DNA of 64,000 nucleotides, taken from NCBI RefSeq assembly GCF_012910715.1, contig NZ_JABBHF010000002.1:129001-193000 (forward strand). The letters are read 5' to 3'. Positions 19,682 to 28,302 of the stretch are shown here, piece after piece. The notes beneath the pieces are model-generated. The model searched no databases and had not been told where the DNA came from. It saw only the letters and a program-made list of their open reading frames with translations. Source of the DNA: Flavivirga algicola (GTDB lineage Bacteria; Bacteroidota; Bacteroidia; Flavobacteriales; Flavobacteriaceae). The position numbers and the translations under genes were made by a program. How positions within the stretch are numbered: the first letter of the stretch is position 1; every line of letters starts with the position of its first letter.

Positions 19682-20740
19682 ATGAAACCATTTCACCATA
19701 AAAAAACCGTTATGTTAAACAGCCCCAAACTGAAAAAAACATTTTCGTTAAAGCATCTATTAGTGCTTTCCTTACTCGCTCTACTTTTAATGAGCTTTGT
19801 TACTGAAAATGTATTTAATAAGCAAACTACAGCCATATCTTATAAAGCGAATAACGATTTAAACAAAGAAAAATCTTACTCCTTGTTAAGAGAAAAAAGA
19901 GACGTTTCACACACTAAAGGAAGAAATACGATCATTGAATCGGACTTTGCAAAAACAGAATTTATTATATTTAAGGAAACTACGGATGAAGGCTTAGATA
20001 AAATTACAGCTAATTTAAAAGATCTGGGGTATACTATCTCTTTCAAAGATTTAGTGCGAAATGATAAAGGAGAAATTATAAATCTCAAAATCTATTTAAA
20101 AAACTCTAGCAGATCTGATATTTATAGTATGGGGTCTTCCCGCCCTTATCCAATTTCTCCAATTGTCATGATATTAAACTGCCCACATTATCGAGGAAAA
20201 GATATTGTTACAATGCTTTCTAAGAAGAACTCTATTGATCTACCACTCATAAGTCACAGCACATATTTAAGGATTTCTTTACAAAAAGATAATTCAAGTA
20301 AAAATGTGCTACATTACGAAATAGGGAAATACCCCAGAAGAATCGGAACTTTACTTTTACAATGTTTCAATGTAAATACGAATAGGGTAATGCGAAAATT
20401 CAAGGATCACAAAGAAACTATCTTTATAAATGGGACAAAGTCCACTCCCTACGAGTTGGGAGAATTAAGCAAAAAGCTAAAGAGTAACGATATTATAAGT
20501 AACCAAAAAAATTATTTAGAAATACGAGAGCATAAAAAAACAAAAAACGTATTTTTCTATGTGGATGGCATCCCCAGAGTATTTACACTTCCTCCATTAG
20601 TTATAGTAGATGGAAAAGAATATAAAGATTTTAACTTTGAAGGTTTAATTCCAGAAAATATAAAAACTTTAAAAAGCTTAAAAGATAAAGTTGTTATAAC
20701 CACACATGAGCATGCATTAACCAATCCTAAAAAACAATAA
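19682..20740 (+). CDS. Membrane-anchored protein, paralogue of the BlaR1 C-terminal region
   Basis: 352 aa. Residues 7-45 (KKTVML, LLVLSLLALLLMSF) align with the segment around residues 245-285 of the BlaR1-like protein at 21329 (KKRIVML, then the last membrane helix), and the repeat around residues 100-150 (TDEGLDKI, LGYTISFK, RNDKGEI) recurs twice in that protein. It is therefore the extracytoplasmic half of a BlaR1-type sensor without the M56 peptidase domain. An in-frame TAG 5 codons upstream shows it is not joined to a peptidase. A second ATG at 19712 is possible. Ends 24 bp before a hairpin terminator. Role unknown, perhaps a ligand or partner of the BlaI/BlaR system. Confidence 0.7.
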   Translation: MKPFHHKKTVMLNSPKLKKTFSLKHLLVLSLLALLLMSFVTENVFNKQTTAISYKANNDLNKEKSYSLLREKRDVSHTKGRNTIIESDFAKTEFIIFKETTDEGLDKITANLKDLGYTISFKDLVRNDKGEIINLKIYLKNSSRSDIYSMGSSRPYPISPIVMILNCPHYRGKDIVTMLSKKNSIDLPLISHSTYLRISLQKDNSSKNVLHYEIGKYPRRIGTLLLQCFNVNTNRVMRKFKDHKETIFINGTKSTPYELGELSKKLKSNDIISNQKNYLEIREHKKTKNVFFYVDGIPRVFTLPPLVIVDGKEYKDFNFEGLIPENIKTLKSLKDKVVITTHEHALTNPKKQ

Positions 20741-20763
20741 AACGTTTAATATAATGGTAAATT

Positions 20764-20787
20764 AAGACACTCTCTATAGGGTGTCTT
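20764..20787 (+). terminator. Intrinsic terminator after the BlaR1-tail paralogue
   Basis: AAGACACTCT with a short loop and AGGGTGTCTT, followed by a run of T. It separates the 19682 gene from the blaI operon. Confidence 0.85.
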
Positions 20788-20817
20788 TTTTTATGTTCTT
20801 TTTATTGAAAATCACAA

Positions 20818-20873
20818 AACTAAAAATTTAGTTAAAAAACTATTATTTTAGTTGTATAACTATAAAAATAGTT
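20818..20873. promoter_or_regulatory. Array of three BlaI/MecI-type operator dyads, 20-bp period
   Basis: The dyad AACTA-N6-TAGTT occurs three times without mismatch, at 20818-20833, 20838-20853 and 20858-20873. The starts are exactly 20 bp apart, about two helical turns, so all sites face the same side of the DNA. The third is extended to GTATAACTA/TAGTTATAC. The array overlaps the -33 and abuts the -7 element of the blaI promoter, as a repressor operator would. The dyad is seen; assignment to the adjacent BlaI-like repressor is inference. Confidence 0.8.
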
Positions 20874-20882
20874 ATACGTTTG
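20852..20882 (+). promoter_or_regulatory. Promoter of the blaI-blaR1 operon
   Basis: TTG at 20852-20854, a 20-bp spacer, then TACGTTTG at 20875-20882, a textbook Bacteroidota promoter (TTG / TAnnTTTG). The predicted start of transcription is about 20887, some 80 bp before the ATG at 20967. Confidence 0.75.
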
Positions 20883-20966
20883 TTTTAGATTAAAAAATTA
20901 GACCTGGCTTACAACAACATAAGTAATTAGATTTCCCTTTTGAGGAAAGAAAAAAGTAGATATTCG

Positions 20967-21326
20967 ATGGAAAAATTAACAAACAAGGAAGAAGAGATTA
21001 TGCATATTTTATGGAAGCTAGAAAAAGCTTTTGTTAAAGATGTACTTGCTGAAATCAAAAATGACAAACCGCATTATAATACACTTTCTACCATTATTAG
21101 AAATTTAGAAGAAAAGGGATATGTCTCTTATAATGCTTATGGTAAGACGCATCAATACTACCCTATTGTTAGTAAAGAAGATTACAAGAAAAAGTTTATG
21201 AATTTAGCTATTGGACATTATTTTAACAACTCTTATAAAAATATGGTATCCTTTTTTGCGAAGGAAGAAAAAATTAGCGTTAAAGAACTAAAAGAAATTA
21301 TTGAGTTAATTGAAAAAAATAAATAA
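20967..21326 (+). CDS. BlaI/MecI/CopY-family repressor
   Basis: 119 aa from the ATG at 20967; an upstream TTG at 20940 would add nine lysine/arginine-rich residues and is less likely. LTNKEEEIMHILWKLEKAFVKDVL and the winged-helix segment NTLSTIIRNLEEKGYVSY are the hallmark of BlaI/MecI penicillinase repressors, followed by a C-terminal dimerisation helix. It binds dyad operators as a dimer and is inactivated by proteolysis after signalling through a BlaR1/MecR1 partner, here the next gene 2 bp downstream. No beta-lactamase gene is present, so its targets differ from the classical ones. Confidence 0.92.
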   Translation: MEKLTNKEEEIMHILWKLEKAFVKDVLAEIKNDKPHYNTLSTIIRNLEEKGYVSYNAYGKTHQYYPIVSKEDYKKKFMNLAIGHYFNNSYKNMVSFFAKEEKISVKELKEIIELIEKNK

Positions 21327-21328
21327 CT

Positions 21329-23107
21329 ATGGAATATTTATTAAAAGTTAGTTCTGTCGTTGTTATTTTTTATCTCGTTTATAAAATTTTATTACAACGC
21401 GATACTTTTTTTCAATCAAATAGGAGCTTTCTTCTTATGGGTTTAATAAGCTCATTTGGTATTCCTTGTTTTGTGATTCCTATTTATATTGAATATGTTC
21501 CTAATATTCTTGAAAATTATAGTTTAGGTGGGGGCACCTTTATAGTTGATAATGTGGAAAAACCTTTTAATATCTTAAACTATCTCCCTGTTGTCTATTT
21601 AGCAGGAGTGTTTTTCTTTTCTTGTCGTTTTATTATACAACTGGTGTCATTATTTACATTAATTTCAAAAAATAAAAGTGAAAAACAAGGTTCGTTTAAG
21701 TATGTAAAAATAAATACTTATGTTTCTCCTTTTTCCTTTTTCAATTGGATCGTTTATAATCCAAATCAATTTAACAAAACTGAATTAGACCAAATTATTA
21801 CACACGAAAAAGTACATGTAACACAATACCACTCTGTAGACATCCTGTTAGCCCAAATTTCTTGTATTGTACTTTGGTTCAACCCATTTGTATGGTTATA
21901 TAGCAAGGATGTGAAGCAAAATTTAGAGTTTGTCGCAGATCAAAATGCGCAGCAAAAATTCAATTGCAAAAAAAGTTATCAAACCACACTATTAAAAACA
22001 AGTATGCCATCTCATCAAATGGCTTTAAGTAATCATTTTTATAATTCATTAATCAAAAAACGAATCGTTATGCTACACAAATCAAAATCTAAAAAAATTA
22101 ATTTAATAAAGTATGCCTTTGTAATTCCTTTGCTAACTCTATTTTTAGTGAGTTTTAATACTGAGGAAGTTTATGTGGAGGCTCCAAATTTACAAAACAA
22201 CAATACATCCATTCAGAAAGATTTAAACAAAGATGGTATTGAAAAGTTTTTAATTTATAATGATTTCACTGATGCAAAACTTAAAACTTTTGAGGCTGAG
22301 CTTAAAAGTAAAGGTTATGATTTTAACCTTAAAAACTTAAAAAGAAATACTCATAATCTAATCACTACCATATACTTTACAATTAATAAAAATGGTACAG
22401 AAGGTACCTACCGGATAGCTTCTGGTAGACCTATTAAAACAATACTCATCAAATATTCTAAAAACAAATTCAATATTAACACATTAGACTTTATTGAAGC
22501 CCAAAAAGGAAATATTGGTAATCAAGATTTAATTGAAATTAGAATTGATAAGCATACAACTATCTCTGAACTTATAACCAAAAAGAAGCTTCTAAAAGAA
22601 AAATACGATGTTATTTTTAATTTTGAAATATCGGAGCAAAAATCTAATGGTATACCAATATATTCATATAAAATTGGTAAAAAAGGAATGATGCAAGGGG
22701 TTACAACAACTCCAGACCGTTCCTTAGTTATTAAGTACAACCCAAGAACAAACTCTATTCAAAGCCACGGAATTAATAAGCATGGAGACCCTACTTATGG
22801 ATCAGTAAAACATCTTGACAAACAAAATTCTTATATAATTAAAAATGATTACAGTGATAAAAGTTTAGAACATTCTATAAAGTATTTAAAAGAAAAAGGC
22901 ATTACCATTAAATTTTCTAATGTAAAACGCAATGATGAAGGGAAAATTATTTCTATAAAAATTAATGCCAAAACAGAATACACAAGCAATTATAACTATA
23001 ATGTCGATTCCAAAGGCCCAATAGCCCCAATAGCCATTTCATATTACGACAATGGGAAGAGGCTTAAAATTGGTATCGCTCAATCTAACTTATCAAACTT
23101 TAAATAG
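21329..23107 (+). CDS. BlaR1-like M56 peptidase membrane sensor
   Basis: 592 aa. N-terminal membrane helices, then the gluzincin motif H159-E-K-V-H163 with the third metal ligand in NLEFVAD (E200), as in M56 peptidases. A last helix near residues 262-276 (FVIPLLTLFLVSF) leads to an extracytoplasmic C-terminal region with two copies of a roughly 70-residue repeat (start NDFTDAKLKTFE and NDYSDKSLEHSI), shared with the 19682 protein. The ORF stops at TAG 23105-23107, but the same frame continues for 24 more codons to TAA with the conserved-looking end KNGAVEITTRK, so the stop may be a recent nonsense change. It presumably cleaves or signals to the BlaI protein upstream. Confidence 0.88.
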   Translation: MEYLLKVSSVVVIFYLVYKILLQRDTFFQSNRSFLLMGLISSFGIPCFVIPIYIEYVPNILENYSLGGGTFIVDNVEKPFNILNYLPVVYLAGVFFFSCRFIIQLVSLFTLISKNKSEKQGSFKYVKINTYVSPFSFFNWIVYNPNQFNKTELDQIITHEKVHVTQYHSVDILLAQISCIVLWFNPFVWLYSKDVKQNLEFVADQNAQQKFNCKKSYQTTLLKTSMPSHQMALSNHFYNSLIKKRIVMLHKSKSKKINLIKYAFVIPLLTLFLVSFNTEEVYVEAPNLQNNNTSIQKDLNKDGIEKFLIYNDFTDAKLKTFEAELKSKGYDFNLKNLKRNTHNLITTIYFTINKNGTEGTYRIASGRPIKTILIKYSKNKFNINTLDFIEAQKGNIGNQDLIEIRIDKHTTISELITKKKLLKEKYDVIFNFEISEQKSNGIPIYSYKIGKKGMMQGVTTTPDRSLVIKYNPRTNSIQSHGINKHGDPTYGSVKHLDKQNSYIIKNDYSDKSLEHSIKYLKEKGITIKFSNVKRNDEGKIISIKINAKTEYTSNYNYNVDSKGPIAPIAISYYDNGKRLKIGIAQSNLSNFK

Positions 23108-23182
23108 AAAGGTATCATCATTAAAAAATATAGTAAGAAAGCAAAAAACGGGGCTGTAGAAATTACTACCCGAAAAGAGTAA
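23108..23182 (+). pseudogene. In-frame tail of the BlaR1-like gene beyond a TAG stop
   Basis: Directly after the TAG, in the same frame, 24 codons run to TAA at 23180-23182 and end KKAKNGAVEITTRKE. This ending resembles the (G)KNGVxxITTKK tails typical of Bacteroidota BlaR1-type and TonB-plug-type proteins, so it is most likely the original C-terminus cut off by a nonsense mutation. Confidence 0.6.
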
Positions 23183-23207
23183 AAAGCAATAAAAACTAAA
23201 TCTTTTT

Positions 23208-23231
23208 AAGACACTCAAAACTGAGTGTCTT
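23208..23231 (+). terminator. Intrinsic terminator of the blaI-blaR1 operon
   Basis: Perfect 10-bp arms AAGACACTCA/TGAGTGTCTT around an AAAC loop, followed by TTTTTTT. Its position 26 bp after the outer TAA (23182) rather than at once after the TAG fits the longer original reading frame. Confidence 0.88.
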
Positions 23232-23557
23232 TTTTTATGCTTTACAATTTTAAAAAGATGAAATTGATAAAAAACATATTTTTTTTAAAAAATTTTGCCT
23301 TAGAAATTAAAAAAGAAAGAAAAATGCCCCTACAATTGTTTTATTATGAAACAAAAATGACGATTAATAATTACAAAACAAAACTTTAATGTAGGAAGTC
23401 ACTCAAATAAAACAATCAAAATAATTATATTACTTACAAATCCATATTCAATTTCATTGATTTTCATTAAAACGTTTGGCAAACATATGGGTAAATATAT
23501 ATCTTAAAAAAACATTGATATGTATAACTTATTTAATAACCTATAAAACCTAAAAAT
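23232..23557. other. Gene-free A/T-rich stretch
   Basis: No supportable ORF, RNA gene or clear promoter seen between the blaR1 terminator and the small ORF at 23558. Confidence 0.5.
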
Positions 23558-23620
23558 ATGATCACACTTGCCAAACTTATAATTGATATCGTACTCGTTA
23601 TTATCTCAATTATATTATGA
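23558..23620 (+). CDS. Possible 20-aa hydrophobic microprotein
   Basis: ATG to TGA encodes 20 residues that are almost all hydrophobic apart from one lysine and one aspartate (MITLAKLIIDIVLVIISIIL). A perfect 11-bp-arm hairpin with a T-rich tail starts 10 bp after the stop, which suggests that something short is transcribed and ended here. Could be a small membrane protein, a leader, or chance; no family recognised. Confidence 0.3.
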   Translation: MITLAKLIIDIVLVIISIIL

Positions 23621-23630
23621 TTTTTCTAAA

Positions 23631-23666
23631 AGTAAAACTTAGTCTAGAATAAGTTTTACTATTTTT
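23631..23666 (+). terminator. Intrinsic terminator after the microprotein ORF
   Basis: AGTAAAACTTA (23631-23641) and TAAGTTTTACT (23650-23660) are perfect inverted arms, followed by ATTTTTA. It lies between the 20-aa ORF and the 50-aa gene at 23672. Confidence 0.75.
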
Positions 23667-23671
23667 ATAAA

Positions 23672-23824
23672 ATGCAAAAGCAAGTATTTAAATTTTTAGC
23701 GAAGGTTAATAAACTAATCTTACCTAGTTATTCTAAACAACAATTAGATCTAGCTAAAGCAAGTAAACTGCAAATGGCTATTATTGGCTGGAGGTGGTTT
23801 GTTACCAAAAATGCTTTGGATTGA
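23672..23824 (+). CDS. Conserved small flavobacterial protein, 50 aa
   Basis: 50 codons from ATG to TGA. It is rich in lysine with a C-terminal segment IIGWRWFVTKNALD. I recall near-identical small proteins across Flavobacteriaceae, some labelled SsrA-binding protein in databases, but it is far too short and different to be SmpB, so I do not adopt that name. Function unknown. It is followed by the ankyrin gene 58 bp downstream. Confidence 0.65.
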   Translation: MQKQVFKFLAKVNKLILPSYSKQQLDLAKASKLQMAIIGWRWFVTKNALD

Positions 23825-23882
23825 TTTAAAACAACAGGATTCTTTTTATTCTGTTGATATATTATAACGATTATTTCAAAAA

Positions 23883-24626
23883 ATGGACTTGTTCAAAGAA
23901 ATAGCCTACCAAATTGAGCTTCATTCCGTTCAAGGAATTAAGGCTTGTTTTGAAAAAGGATTGGATTCAAATTCAGAACACCAGGGGAAATTGCTAATTG
24001 ACCTAATGGTTGGTATGTATACACGAAGTCCAAGGTTTAAAGCATGCGTAGAATTATTTATTGAATATGGGCTTAAATTTGAAAATGCCCCTTTACTCGC
24101 CGTTTTAACTGATAATGCACCAGAACTAAAAAAACACCTTGCTTCAAACCCTAAAATTATTCACGATAAAATAAGCCTAGAATGCGCCTACACGCCTTTA
24201 AAAGAGGCTTCCCTACTTCATTTATGTGCCGAGTTTAATCATGTTGAATGCGCTAAGGTTTTAATTGAATACGGCATAGATATAAACGTTAAAGCAGGTA
24301 CTGATGAAAATGGTTTCGGTGGTCAAACCCCTATTTTTCATACGGTCAACCAAAATAATAACAATTCCATCGACATGTTGGATCTTTTGCTATCCCATAA
24401 TCCAGATCTGAGTTACACAATACAAGGCATCATTTGGGGAAAAGGTTTTTCCTGGGAAACCTTAATTCCGTCAATAAACCCCATAAGCTATGCTATGTTT
24501 GGGCTTTTACCTCAAATGCATAGAGACGAAAAGACGATTTCTGTAGTAGTGGAAAAACTAACAGAAAAAGCGTATGGTATTAAATATTCTTCTAAAAACA
24601 TACCCAATCAATATTTAAGTGAATAA
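23883..24626 (+). CDS. Ankyrin-repeat protein
   Basis: 247 aa without signal peptide. One clear ankyrin repeat is at about residues 100-135 (SLLHLCAEFNHVECAKVLIEYG, then INVKAG) with a second, TPIFHTVNQNNNNSIDMLDLLL, right after; a diverged repeat precedes. Ankyrin proteins bind other proteins; nothing in the sequence gives the partner. Stand-alone gene. Confidence 0.8.
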   Translation: MDLFKEIAYQIELHSVQGIKACFEKGLDSNSEHQGKLLIDLMVGMYTRSPRFKACVELFIEYGLKFENAPLLAVLTDNAPELKKHLASNPKIIHDKISLECAYTPLKEASLLHLCAEFNHVECAKVLIEYGIDINVKAGTDENGFGGQTPIFHTVNQNNNNSIDMLDLLLSHNPDLSYTIQGIIWGKGFSWETLIPSINPISYAMFGLLPQMHRDEKTISVVVEKLTEKAYGIKYSSKNIPNQYLSE

Positions 24627-24724
24627 CTACACTCTAGATATTGTAAACTAACAACATGTAAAACCTCACAATAATTAAATATCATGAGGTCATAAATGTT
24701 TGAGTGTTATATTTTCTTTAAGTT

Positions 24725-25564
24725 TTAAAAATTCTTAATAAATTGAGTTGTACTATGTACTCCAAAAAAACCAAGCGCCCTGGTATTTGCAGTTATATTC
24801 ATTATATTTCCTGTTAAATTAGCAGGAGGCGGCAAGAACAACTGACCAGGATCATCTTCACTTCCTGCATTTGTTATTTGGTTTTCAAATTGAGCAAATT
24901 GATTCAGGTAATATTGATACGTATTGAAATTAAGATTTGAAATACTTACACGTACTTCTTGTGGGTTTCCTACTAAAAACTCTGTTGAATCAAAAATAGC
25001 GTTGGCATTGCCATTAAAAAGAACATCATTGGACAGCTCATTTATTTTAAGGTCTAACGAACCATTTCTAAAAAACAGAAAATTAATCAAATAAAAATTG
25101 GTATCATCAACAGGATCCGAAAAAACAACTCGATTAAGAGTGTTCGTTATCTCCAAATCATTTATAATAACCTCTTCTTTTAAAACTTCTTCATCAGATT
25201 TAAAAGAAGTACCGTCTGCCAATTGTATTTCTACCCAATAACTGTTACCAAAAATGGAGGTAATCATTTCAGAACTTCGATATGTTCCATTAGTGACATT
25301 GAAAGTATTAGTAATTAATTCACTGTTGCCTAAAGCGTCTTTTGTATATAATGAAATTTGAGCATCATTTATGGGGTCCAAACTCTGATTATCTACTGGA
25401 ACGGTTCGTTGTATTTTAATAGTAACATACTCTGTTCCATCTGTAAGAAAGCCTGAAATAAATACTTGGGGCTCGAAATTAGATGGGTTCGGGATTTCAC
25501 TCACGCAGTTCGTTAACATGAGTAACATTAAAAAATATATTGCTATTTTATATATAGATTTCAT
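24725..25564 (-). CDS. DUF4249 lipoprotein
   Basis: 279 aa with a lipoprotein signal peptide and lipobox cysteine (LMLTNC, about C20). The mature protein opens with PQVFISGFLTDGTEYVTIKIQRT and DAQISLYTKD, the pattern of DUF4249 outer-membrane lipoproteins, which are usually encoded right after a TonB-dependent receptor. Here it lies 5 bp downstream of one, so it probably is the surface partner of that receptor in uptake of an unknown ligand. Confidence 0.87.
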   Translation of the reverse strand: MKSIYKIAIYFLMLLMLTNCVSEIPNPSNFEPQVFISGFLTDGTEYVTIKIQRTVPVDNQSLDPINDAQISLYTKDALGNSELITNTFNVTNGTYRSSEMITSIFGNSYWVEIQLADGTSFKSDEEVLKEEVIINDLEITNTLNRVVFSDPVDDTNFYLINFLFFRNGSLDLKINELSNDVLFNGNANAIFDSTEFLVGNPQEVRVSISNLNFNTYQYYLNQFAQFENQITNAGSEDDPGQLFLPPPANLTGNIMNITANTRALGFFGVHSTTQFIKNF

Positions 25565-25569
25565 ATGAT

Positions 25570-28302
25570 TTAGAATTTGAAGTTATACGCTATAAAAGGA
25601 ATCGGGACTCCTAATACCGAAAATTTAAACGTTTTTAATTGGTTATTCTGAAAGGTTGAAAATACAGAAAAAGCATTCGGGTTCCCGTATACGTTATAAA
25701 GTCCAAAGTTCCAACTACCCTGCCATTTCGTATTAGGGTTCCCTATTGGTTTATAAGTAAAAGAAACATCCAATCTATGGGTATCAGGAATTCGAAAGGC
25801 ATTCCTATCAGAATAGGTCAAATATGGACTCCCGTCAATAATCAACCTACCAGTAGGTACTGTATAGGGTCTTCCTGTTTGATACGTAAAGAAAGTTCCC
25901 AAATCCCACTTCTTTCCAAGATCATAATTCACATTTATATTTAGAAGATGAGGTCTATCATAATTTGAAGGGTAGTACTTTCCGTTATTTATGTTATCTA
26001 TACCATACGCACTTATTGTTTTTCTTTTGGAAACAGAATAGGTATAATTAAAACTCCCCGTTAGTTTCCCCTTATTTTTATAGCCTCCTAATTCTAAGCC
26101 ATAAGCATACCCCTCTGCTGGGAGCAATTGTGTTTCTATATTTTCGTTAATAAATAAATCGGCGCCATTTTTATACTCTACAAAATTTTTGAGCGTTTTA
26201 TAATACCCTTCTATAGATAGGTTATATTTTTTGTTCGGTGTATCATATGCATAACCACCCGATATCTGATTTACTTCCAGTGGTTTTATATAAGTCCCCG
26301 AAGGTTTCCATATATCAAAGGGCAATACAGCTGCAGTGTTAGATATTAAATGGATATATTGAAATGTTCTGTTATACCCTATTTTGAATGCTTTTCGATC
26401 GCTTAGATCATACTTCAAAGAAAAACGGGGCTCAAACCCAGAATAGCTTTTAACGATATCTCCTTTTTTATATGTTTTCGTGTCTGTAATGGTGTTTACT
26501 GTCAAAGGAAAATCAGGATTATAAACCGAAACTGTATTAGGGCCTATGTTTCCAAACCAAGAATATCGGATACCCATATTAAAAGATAATTTATCCCATT
26601 TTTTTTCTATTTCATAATAAGGTGCCACTTCTATACCTCTGTCTACATCGAGACTTTCAGGACTTAAACCAGTTTCTGCACTAGATAAGTTTGCTGGGAT
26701 AAATTTATACAGGGTACTATTTATTCCAAATCTCATTTTTGTATTAGGATTTGTATAATAAGTAAAATCGGGTTTTATTATCCAATTTTCCACTCCAGAA
26801 TTCCACTTAAAACTTTGGGCATTAGGAATAAACCCTCCATTATCATTTTGAGATACAAACGAATATTTATAGCTACTATAGATCGTAGACAAATTCATGA
26901 ATAGTTTATCTGAAAAAAGATGATTCCATCGTATGGTCGCAGTAGCATTCTTCCATCTAAAATCAATAGATGCATCTGGTTCATTGGAACTTCCGCCATT
27001 AGCACTTTCCTCACTTACGGTATCTTCTAACTTTGTTACATCAGCTCCAAAATAACCAGACACGAACAGTTTATTATTATCATTTATGTGCCATGATAGT
27101 TTGGTATTCAAATCATAAAAAAACAGTTTAGTACCATCCAAGTCTTCTCCTCCTAGCGGAAAAAATATATCAAAGTACGACCTACGGCCCGAGACAAGAA
27201 AATTTAGTTTTTCTTTTATTAAAGGCCCTTCAACAGTAAGACGAGAAAATATAGTTCCCAAACCTCCTTCCCCCTTAAACTCTTTTGTATTTCCTTCTTT
27301 TTGGCGAATATCTAATACGGCAGAAGCTCTACCTCCATATCTTGCAGGAATACCTCCTTTATATAAGGTTACATCTTTTATGGCATCTGCATTTACTACA
27401 GAAAACAATCCGAACAAATGTGACGATATATATAACGGAGCTTCGTCAAGTAAAACAAGGTTTTGATCTATATTACCGCCTCTTACATTAAAACCTGCCG
27501 TACCTTCTCCTACCGAAGTAACACCTGGTTGCGTGAGTATTGCCCTGTTTATATCTGGTTCACCAAAAAATGCAGGCAGTTGTTTAATATCTGTTACCTT
27601 TAAATTGTTTACGCCCGATAAAACGTTATACACCTGACTCTTACTTTTTGTCTCAGAAGTAATTATAACTTCATCCAACTCATTTGATGAGGGCTGTAGT
27701 TCAAAATTTCGTTTTAAATCTTTATTCAATTCAATGACCTCTTCTGTGGTCGTATAACCCAAATAGGAAATCTGCAAAGTATAATGCCCTTCAGGTAGTG
27801 TTAAAGAATAAAATCCATATTCATTGGATGTTGCTCCCTTATTTTCTCCCTTTACAATAACATTGGCTCCAAGCAAGGTCTCACCCGTAGTAATATCTTT
27901 TATAGTGCCACTTATAGTATATTTTTCACTTTGTTGTTTTTGTTTAGTTAGAATGATAAGTTCATTTTTAAACTTGTATTTAATTTGTGTATTCTGAAAC
28001 AATAAACCGATCGTTAAGGTGATGTCTTTTTCCTGAACATCGATGCTAAATGTTTGCTGAATATTTATATCGTCGTTATTAAATACAAAACTATAATCGG
28101 TTTGTGATTCTATTTGATTGAGAATTGATTTTAAAGAAGCGTTGTTTAAATTTAGGGTTACTTTATTTTGAGAAAAGCTGTTGAGAGCAACAAGTTGTAT
28201 ACAGCATATTAGGTAAATCGAAAATGAAAGTTTCATTAAAAAAATACTTCTTTTAGAAAACTGTTTCGATTTAAATGAAACAGCAATTTGTTTTATTTTC
28301 AT
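25570..28302 (-). CDS. TonB-dependent receptor with STN signalling domain
   Basis: 910 aa. Signal peptide, then an STN (secretin/TonB short N-terminal) domain at about residues 47-105, a carboxypeptidase-regulatory-like domain (SGTIKDITTGETLLGANV) at about 118-205, the plug (LPAFFGEPDINRAIL, GFNVRGGNIDQNLVLLDEAPLY) and a long beta-barrel to the C-terminal strand. The STN domain marks it as a transducing receptor acting through FecR and FecI, both encoded upstream on the same strand. With the DUF4249 lipoprotein it should import a siderophore-like or other ligand. Its first 64 codons have been copied into the chimeric gene at 28396. Confidence 0.92.
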   Translation of the reverse strand: MKIKQIAVSFKSKQFSKRSIFLMKLSFSIYLICCIQLVALNSFSQNKVTLNLNNASLKSILNQIESQTDYSFVFNNDDINIQQTFSIDVQEKDITLTIGLLFQNTQIKYKFKNELIILTKQKQQSEKYTISGTIKDITTGETLLGANVIVKGENKGATSNEYGFYSLTLPEGHYTLQISYLGYTTTEEVIELNKDLKRNFELQPSSNELDEVIITSETKSKSQVYNVLSGVNNLKVTDIKQLPAFFGEPDINRAILTQPGVTSVGEGTAGFNVRGGNIDQNLVLLDEAPLYISSHLFGLFSVVNADAIKDVTLYKGGIPARYGGRASAVLDIRQKEGNTKEFKGEGGLGTIFSRLTVEGPLIKEKLNFLVSGRRSYFDIFFPLGGEDLDGTKLFFYDLNTKLSWHINDNNKLFVSGYFGADVTKLEDTVSEESANGGSSNEPDASIDFRWKNATATIRWNHLFSDKLFMNLSTIYSSYKYSFVSQNDNGGFIPNAQSFKWNSGVENWIIKPDFTYYTNPNTKMRFGINSTLYKFIPANLSSAETGLSPESLDVDRGIEVAPYYEIEKKWDKLSFNMGIRYSWFGNIGPNTVSVYNPDFPLTVNTITDTKTYKKGDIVKSYSGFEPRFSLKYDLSDRKAFKIGYNRTFQYIHLISNTAAVLPFDIWKPSGTYIKPLEVNQISGGYAYDTPNKKYNLSIEGYYKTLKNFVEYKNGADLFINENIETQLLPAEGYAYGLELGGYKNKGKLTGSFNYTYSVSKRKTISAYGIDNINNGKYYPSNYDRPHLLNINVNYDLGKKWDLGTFFTYQTGRPYTVPTGRLIIDGSPYLTYSDRNAFRIPDTHRLDVSFTYKPIGNPNTKWQGSWNFGLYNVYGNPNAFSVFSTFQNNQLKTFKFSVLGVPIPFIAYNFKF

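Noticed and set aside
20940-20966. TTG start of the BlaI gene.
   Set aside because: The nine added residues are lysine/arginine-rich without family match; the ATG at 20967 gives the normal BlaI start.
23672-23824. Naming the 50-aa protein SsrA-binding protein (SmpB).
   Set aside because: Length and sequence do not fit SmpB; the label seems to be a database misannotation.
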